A DNA stretch of 64,000 bases from positions 1 through 64,000 of the forward strand of contig CAZKBP010000014.1 in the NCBI GenBank assembly GCA_964551015.1. The letters are read 5' to 3'. Positions 59,421 to 64,000 of this stretch are shown in pieces. Position 1 is the stretch's first letter; every line of letters starts with the position of its first letter. The notes under the pieces were generated by a model. The model saw only the letters and a list, made by a program, of their open reading frames with translations, was not told the DNA's origin and did not search any database. The position numbers were made by a program, and so were the translations under genes. Origin of the DNA: CAZKBP01 sp964551015 (GTDB taxonomy: Bacteria > Bacteroidota > Bacteroidia > Cytophagales > Microscillaceae).

Positions 59421-60581
59421 CTATCCCTTCTTTTCCATCGTCTTGATCAACTTTCTGAGCATTTCTACCCCTTTTACTAGTTCGGATTTAGCGATGAATT
59501 CATTAGCACGGTGTGCTTGTTCAATCGAGCCCGGGCCACAGATGATACTTTGATAGCCTCCCTCAGCAAATTGCCCAGCTTCGGCTGCGTAAGAAACAGC
59601 TCCCAACTCCTTGTTTCCAGTAGCTTGTTGTAATAGATGGACAATTTCTTGATCCGCTCTGGTATCGAGTGGAGGAACTGGCGGATGGTGTGCGTGGATT
59701 TCAATGGCAAAGTCAGGAAAGATGCTTTGTAAGCGACCCTCTTGCTGTCGGCAGTATTGCTCAAACTCCTTCACGATGGCTTGGACATGGTCCTGAGGAA
59801 TGGTTCTCAGATCACAGAAAAAAGAAGCTCGGTCGGCAATCACATTGGGGGCAATGCCCCCCTCTACCTTGCCCACGTGTAGAGAGGTATGAGGCGGGTC
59901 AAAGCGTTGGTCTAGATGGCCAGATGCTACTAGGTGATTCATTTTATCTTCCAGCCAGAGAATAAGGCGGGCTACTTCGTGGATCGCACTGACCTCTTGC
60001 CGAATCCTACTACTGTGCCCTGCTGAGCCATTTACACGCACCTCTATAATGTAAATGCCTTTTTGACCTACCACGGGTTGCAACAGAGAAGGCTCGCCAA
60101 TCAGAGCGTATTTGGGCTTTTCGATGTAGGTAGCCTGCAAATGCTTCACCAGATCGGGGGCGGCCAGGCATCCAATTTCCTCATCATAGGAGAAGGCAAA
60201 ATAGAAAGGCTTTTTTAACTGGGCTTGCGCCATCTCTGGCAAAATGGCCAAACAGCAGGCAAGGAAACCCTTCATATCGCAGGAGCCTCGCCCGTACAGT
60301 TTACCATCGCCTCCGTCGGTCAAGACAAAAGGGTTGGTTTTCCAAGCTTGCCCTTCAGTGGGAACCACGTCCGTGTGCCCAGAGAGAATCATACCACCCT
60401 CGGTGGCGGGGCCAATTCGGCAGTGCAAAGAAGCCTTATTGCCCTCGGCGTTGGGGACAAGGGTGGTTTTTATATCAAATTGTTCTATATATTCTTTGAT
60501 CCAGTGGATAATGCTCAGGTTACTTTCGCCTCCTAATACTGGAAAAGAAACTAACTTGGCTAATATTTGCTCGGTGCTCAT
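59421..60581 (-). CDS. argE: Acetylornithine deacetylase
   Basis: A 386-residue M20 metallohydrolase that releases acetate from N-acetylornithine in arginine synthesis. The metal sites are visible: LSGHTDVVPTEGQAWKTNPF with H69 and D71, KLYGRGSCDMKGFLACCLA with the bridging Asp, FAFSYDEEIGCLAAPDLVKH with the catalytic Glu pair, and the C-terminal ICGPGSIEQAHRANEFIAKS with the last His. The dimerisation domain is in the middle (VNGSAGHSSRIRQEVSAIHE). This is the ArgE type rather than DapE. It lies 55 bp after the AraC regulator gene on the same strand; no other arg gene is near. Confidence 0.93.
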   Translation of the reverse strand: MSTEQILAKLVSFPVLGGESNLSIIHWIKEYIEQFDIKTTLVPNAEGNKASLHCRIGPATEGGMILSGHTDVVPTEGQAWKTNPFVLTDGGDGKLYGRGSCDMKGFLACCLAILPEMAQAQLKKPFYFAFSYDEEIGCLAAPDLVKHLQATYIEKPKYALIGEPSLLQPVVGQKGIYIIEVRVNGSAGHSSRIRQEVSAIHEVARLILWLEDKMNHLVASGHLDQRFDPPHTSLHVGKVEGGIAPNVIADRASFFCDLRTIPQDHVQAIVKEFEQYCRQQEGRLQSIFPDFAIEIHAHHPPVPPLDTRADQEIVHLLQQATGNKELGAVSYAAEAGQFAEGGYQSIICGPGSIEQAHRANEFIAKSELVKGVEMLRKLIKTMEKKG

Positions 60582-60636
60582 GGTGAAATTGTTTTGAGGA
60601 TTGGTTTAACGTGAAGCAGGAGTGGAAATTAAGTAA

Positions 60637-61632
60637 TTAACGCAAAGAAGCCAAATAATCACTGGGGCTTACGTGAAATTGCTTCTTAAAAGCACGGGCA
60701 AAATGCGCCAAATTAGAGTAACCCAAGCGTGAGCCAACCTCCGTTACATTATACTGGCGAGTATCTAGCAAGTGCTTGGCTTTTTGCATACGGTTCAACA
60801 GAATATATTGATAAATGCTATGACCAAAAACTTGTTTAAAAGTTTTTTTGAGTTTGCTCTCACTCATCCCAATTTCTCGGGAGATGGCGTGGATGGTAGG
60901 AGGATCTTCTACGCTATCGAGAAGGAGCTTTTGTACCTCAAAAAGCTTTTCTACATCTTGTGTATTCAAATTTTCGGGCTGAGCACTAAACTCGCGTTTG
61001 AGTAATTGGTCAAAAAACAAGGCGAGTAGCTCGAGTACTTTTGCTTGCAGGTAAATACGAGACAAGGCTGGGGAAAACTGATCTTGCAGAATCGTCTCGG
61101 TGATTTGCGCCATCTGTGGGGTCATGGTTTCGTAAATAAAAAAAGGGCGCTCCTGTAGAAATAATTCCCGGAGGTATCGCATCTTCTGACGATACTGGGC
61201 CTCTTCTCGGGTGTAGGTATCTAGCCATTCTTTATGAATCACGATAGCCAGTACGGCTATTTTCACGTGGGCGGGAAAATAAATTTTTGTATCAATATGA
61301 ATAGAAGGGAAGATCACCCCGTTGGGCGTATCCCTCCCTAGCTGCCGCGTTTCACCATTTACTTCTTGGCTGATTCCACTCTCAGAATAATGAAAAATAA
61401 TAGGATAGAACTCTTCTTTGTTTTTGACCTTTTTAATGATTTGCCAAGGTTTTTTGAGAAGCACATCCTTAGTGGTGATATAAATCCCTTCGGCCACGTG
61501 GGTTTCTCGAACCATGCCCTGCCCAAGCTCCTCAGGTAGCACAAAGGCATTGTCCTTTAAGTCTAGTTTTAGCTCTTTTGCTAGCTCTTGTGTCCACTGG
61601 CTTCCTTGCGAGATGTTGATATTGAGTTGCAT
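60637..61632 (-). CDS. AraC family transcriptional regulator
   Basis: A 331-residue regulator with a long N-terminal effector domain (about 1-225, FILPEELGQGMVRETHVAE-type start, then IIFHYSESGISQEVNGETRQ) and a C-terminal AraC domain (about 235-331): PPTIHAISREIGMSESKLKK, TFKQVFGHSIYQYILLNRMQ, then YNVTEVGSRLGYSNLAHFAR and AFKKQFHVSPSDYLAS. The effector domain resembles PchR-type regulators for siderophores. It lies 41 bp after the bestrophin gene and 55 bp before argE on one strand. Its targets are unknown; local control of the operon is possible. Confidence 0.92.
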   Translation of the reverse strand: MQLNINISQGSQWTQELAKELKLDLKDNAFVLPEELGQGMVRETHVAEGIYITTKDVLLKKPWQIIKKVKNKEEFYPIIFHYSESGISQEVNGETRQLGRDTPNGVIFPSIHIDTKIYFPAHVKIAVLAIVIHKEWLDTYTREEAQYRQKMRYLRELFLQERPFFIYETMTPQMAQITETILQDQFSPALSRIYLQAKVLELLALFFDQLLKREFSAQPENLNTQDVEKLFEVQKLLLDSVEDPPTIHAISREIGMSESKLKKTFKQVFGHSIYQYILLNRMQKAKHLLDTRQYNVTEVGSRLGYSNLAHFARAFKKQFHVSPSDYLASLR

Positions 61633-61673
61633 AATTTATTGATCCATATCTGCGTATTCTTTTTCCTTTGGCA

Positions 61674-62612
61674 TTACATCAATACTCCTTTCTGTGGTTC
61701 CAACTTTTTGGGAAGGTCATCTTCTCCCAGTTGTTGTCTGAGGTCAATCTCAATGGTACGACTGAGAGCCGTCATGGGTACATCATTGATCACGTTATCA
61801 AAAGGATCTTCTGTATAATTGCCCACTTTCTCGATAGTATAAAAAATCCAAGAAATCAGGATAGTAAGCGGGATGGTCATAATGCCGAGTTCTTTTACAA
61901 AGCCGAAGGGAAGCAATAGATTGAAAATCCAAGTGAAAAGCTGTGTAAAAAAGGCATACTGTCGGGGCAGAGGAGTATTTTTGATACGCTCGCATTTTCC
62001 CTGTAGATTGTAGAGTTCCGTCAGGGTGACATCTATTTGCATGTGGCGGAAGTCATCTACCATCCCCTTTTCGTGCGCATCTCGGAGCCTCTCTCCCTGT
62101 CTTTGGACTAATTGAGTCGGTTTGTTCACGACCTGATTCACCCAAAGCAACTCGTCTTCATCTAAAAAGGGAGCCAATTCCCACCAACAGCCCGGGTCTT
62201 TTAAGTCCTCTTGCCGCAGATGCAAGCGAAGGGCATTCACCCAAGCGATGTGGCGATAAATCATCTCTTGACGATAGGCTTTGATCTCATCCGGGCTGAC
62301 CATTCCTTGGGTAAAATGCGGAGTTACCAGCGTAGTAATCTGCCGGGCAAAAGTACGGCTATAGTTGACCACGCCTCCCCAAATTTTGCGTGCTTCCCAG
62401 AAGCGATCATAAGCAGAATTATTTCTAAATCCTAATAAAATCGCGATAGCAGTCCCCAGTGTGCCAATCGGTAAAAAGGGAAGCGACACTTCCTGGATGT
62501 TGTAGTGCCAGTAAGCCAAATAAACCGCCGTAGACAGGACTGAGAAGAGAATCAATTCTCGCCAAGAAAACTTTAAGATGATTCGGGGAGATACATATTT
62601 TCTTACGTACAT
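61674..62612 (-). CDS. Bestrophin family ion channel (YneE type)
   Basis: A 312-residue membrane protein of the bestrophin/UPF0187 family: FSWRELILFSVLSTAVYLAY, LPIGTLGTAIAILLGFRNNS, AYDRFWEARKIWGGVVNYSR, a cytoplasmic helical domain and the late TM pair YAFFTQLFTWIFNLLLPFGF, LTILISWIFYTIEKVGNYTE and DPFDNVINDVPMTALSRTIE. The N-S-x-x-R-x-W run and the DPF end are family marks. Family members are chloride or bicarbonate channels, and some bacterial ones pass cations. It follows a beta-carbonic anhydrase gene by 46 bp, which suggests bicarbonate as the ion (inference). Confidence 0.93.
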   Translation of the reverse strand: MYVRKYVSPRIILKFSWRELILFSVLSTAVYLAYWHYNIQEVSLPFLPIGTLGTAIAILLGFRNNSAYDRFWEARKIWGGVVNYSRTFARQITTLVTPHFTQGMVSPDEIKAYRQEMIYRHIAWVNALRLHLRQEDLKDPGCWWELAPFLDEDELLWVNQVVNKPTQLVQRQGERLRDAHEKGMVDDFRHMQIDVTLTELYNLQGKCERIKNTPLPRQYAFFTQLFTWIFNLLLPFGFVKELGIMTIPLTILISWIFYTIEKVGNYTEDPFDNVINDVPMTALSRTIEIDLRQQLGEDDLPKKLEPQKGVLM

Positions 62613-62658
62613 AGGCTTATACTTTCTGGGATGCTGAATAGAGTAGCTCTTGAGCTAA

Positions 62659-63288
62659 CTAGACAAAGTTAAAAACTTGGCTTAGGTCTTGATTGTTTTT
62701 GATCTCAGACGTGAGCGAATGAAGCACCCCCGTACCCAAGTCATAGACTAGACCATGTACTTGTGGTTGCTCACCTGTTTCCCAAGCTTGCTGAATAATG
62801 GCCGTATTACACACATTGATTACCTGCTGTCTTACATTAAACTCTACTAATTTGTGGAATTGATCCTCTTCTGATAAGCCCTTGAGTGCCTGGCCGTATA
62901 TTCTTTGGGTATCTCTGATTTGGTGCAGCCAATTGTCGATCATCCCGTTTTTGGCTGGCCCCATGGAGGCTTTGACCCCACCACAGCCGTAATGCCCACA
63001 CACCACTACACGCTGCACTTTTAATACTTCTACTGAATACTGTAAAACACTCAGGAAATTTAGATCTGTGGTTACGATCAGATTAGCCACATTTCGATGC
63101 ACAAACAATTCACCAGGTTCGGTTTGTGTGATTTCGTTGGGAGGAACGCGGCTATCGGCACAACCCACCCAGAGCGTATGTGGTTGTTGCCCCTTAGCCA
63201 TTTTTTGGAAGTAATCAGGCTTTTGTTGGGTTTTGGCTTGAACCCATGCCTGATTCTTTTGTATGAGTTGATCTAGTGAGACAGACAT
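62659..63288 (-). CDS. can: Beta-carbonic anhydrase
   Basis: A 209-residue zinc enzyme that interconverts CO2 and bicarbonate. The zinc and catalytic residues are clear: C43, D45 and R47 in WVGCADSRVPPNEI, and H99 and C102 in VVVCGHYGCGGV. FVHRNVANLIVTTDLNFLSV lies between. The pattern and length fit the Escherichia coli Can type. No signal peptide, so cytoplasmic. It is the first gene of the run carbonic anhydrase, bestrophin, AraC, argE on the minus strand. Confidence 0.96.
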   Translation of the reverse strand: MSVSLDQLIQKNQAWVQAKTQQKPDYFQKMAKGQQPHTLWVGCADSRVPPNEITQTEPGELFVHRNVANLIVTTDLNFLSVLQYSVEVLKVQRVVVCGHYGCGGVKASMGPAKNGMIDNWLHQIRDTQRIYGQALKGLSEEDQFHKLVEFNVRQQVINVCNTAIIQQAWETGEQPQVHGLVYDLGTGVLHSLTSEIKNNQDLSQVFNFV

Positions 63289-63435
63289 AATCTAATTGAT
63301 GATTAAATGAGCGATTAAATTTAATTCCACAAATTAAACATTATTACGAAGAGAATTGCAATTAAATAGCCTCGTATAGAATGAGAAGACGAATCTTTTC
63401 ATGATTTATTGAATGCAAATGCTTTTCATCTTCAC

Positions 63436-64000
63436 CTAATAAGAAATAGCATAAATCTGGTGAAATCGCTCTACCAATGCCCAGAGGTTTTCGTATAAGA
63501 TTCTCTGTGTATTGCTCACGATTTTATCTGGGATTTTCTGGAAGAAAGCTTGGGCAATTCCTCCCGCGATCGCCGCTTGCGTATCGGCATCCCCTCCCAA
63601 AGAAATGGCCAAGCGAATTGCCTGTTCATAATCTGCTGCCTCTAAAAAAGCAAGGATGGCTTCGGGAACGGAACCCTGACAAGTGACATCAAATTTATAG
63701 TCAGGCCGAATCTGCTCGATGCTTCTTTGTAAATCATAATCAAACGTATCTTCAATATATCGCCGGATATGATCCTTGCTTTCTCCCTGCCTAGCTAAGA
63801 AAATCGCCGAAGCCACGGCCTGCGCTCCGGCAATCCCCGCCGGGTGGTTGTGTGTAACCTCGGCACTCTTGCGTGCTTCCTCCAAAACCTGCTCCAAATC
63901 ATCAAAAGCAAAACCTACAGGACTCACCCGCATCGCCGAACCATTTCCATAGCTGTGATAAGGTTCATCAAAATCGTGTGTCAGCCATTCTTTAAACATG
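63436..64000 (-). CDS. ADP-ribosylglycohydrolase family protein (5' end outside window)
   Basis: The 187 residues visible are the C-terminal part of an ADP-ribosylglycohydrolase-type protein; the frame runs open to the window edge, and the Met at 63999 is internal. The segment SYGNGSAMRVSPVGFAFDDL and the second metal site GGDADTQAAIAGGIAQAFFQ are visible, with the N-terminal Asp-Asp/Thr metal site missing by truncation. Such enzymes remove ADP-ribose from proteins or small targets such as dinitrogenase reductase. No ADP-ribosyltransferase gene is seen in the window, so the substrate is unknown. Confidence 0.9.
   Translation of the reverse strand, partial: MFKEWLTHDFDEPYHSYGNGSAMRVSPVGFAFDDLEQVLEEARKSAEVTHNHPAGIAGAQAVASAIFLARQGESKDHIRRYIEDTFDYDLQRSIEQIRPDYKFDVTCQGSVPEAILAFLEAADYEQAIRLAISLGGDADTQAAIAGGIAQAFFQKIPDKIVSNTQRILYENLWALVERFHQIYAISY

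Overview
The window reads as chromosomal DNA of a member of the Bacteroidota, most likely of the order Cytophagales. The evidence is the repeated promoter element TAnnTTTG (the -7 box of the Bacteroidota housekeeping sigma factor) upstream of at least 13 genes, the lack of obvious Shine-Dalgarno sequences, and many families typical of the phylum (DUF2007, DUF3822, DUF2911, a DUF1569/DinB-like protein, PAS-SpoIIE signalling proteins, ECF sigma/transmembrane partner pairs). The genus cannot be fixed from sequence reading alone. No rRNA, tRNA, CRISPR array, intact insertion sequence or prophage was seen; most of the window is housekeeping and signalling.

Layout. 0.3-2.7 kb: an ECF sigma factor overlapping a large one-TM protein with surface repeats. 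3.0-5.2 kb: a HAMP/GAF/PAS sensor. 5.5-9.1 kb: an MFS exporter, a thioredoxin-like protein and a fused ABC-type ATPase/TOPRIM-like protein that resembles defence proteins. 9.2-14.5 kb: dusB, a CPBP protease, a DUF2007 protein, cdsA, glutamate dehydrogenase and psd, so two phospholipid genes are close together. 15.8-18.9 kb: a 2-oxoacid dehydrogenase E2 and nhaB. 18.9-25.6 kb: a signalling block with a STAS-like protein, a NarL-type regulator, a large hybrid kinase and a divergent PAS-SpoIIE phosphatase, ending in a 21-bp tandem repeat and a strong terminator.

25.8-33.0 kb: two Nudix hydrolases, a TAXI-type binding protein, a BON-LysM protein, a TerB-like protein and DUF3822. 33.3-37.6 kb: a TetR-headed run with its own palindromic operator (transglutaminase-like protein, two alpha/beta hydrolases, a Nudix hydrolase, a DinB-like protein). 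37.8-42.2 kb: a secreted M24 peptidase, a beta-hydroxyacid dehydrogenase and an AraC regulator translationally coupled to hisIE, with hisF upstream. 43.2-48.8 kb: lpxB, pyrE, Nudix, DUF2911, yjjG and an isochorismatase-like hydrolase.

48.9-58.5 kb: hypothetical secreted proteins, a GH18 protein with a membrane tail, and a two-gene unit encoding a secreted coiled-coil protein and a 1547-residue nucleotide-transporter-like/HEAT/cyclic-nucleotide-binding-like protein. 58.8-64 kb: a small TIR-like protein, argE, AraC, bestrophin and carbonic anhydrase on one strand, and a truncated ADP-ribosylglycohydrolase at the window edge.

The most unusual items are the giant transporter-like/HEAT/CNB fusion with its coiled-coil neighbour, the sigma factor partner that joins an inner-membrane segment to an outer-membrane-like repeat barrel, the ATPase-TOPRIM fusion, the solo TIR-like protein, the carbonic anhydrase-bestrophin gene pair, and several extragenic repeats and inverted repeats.
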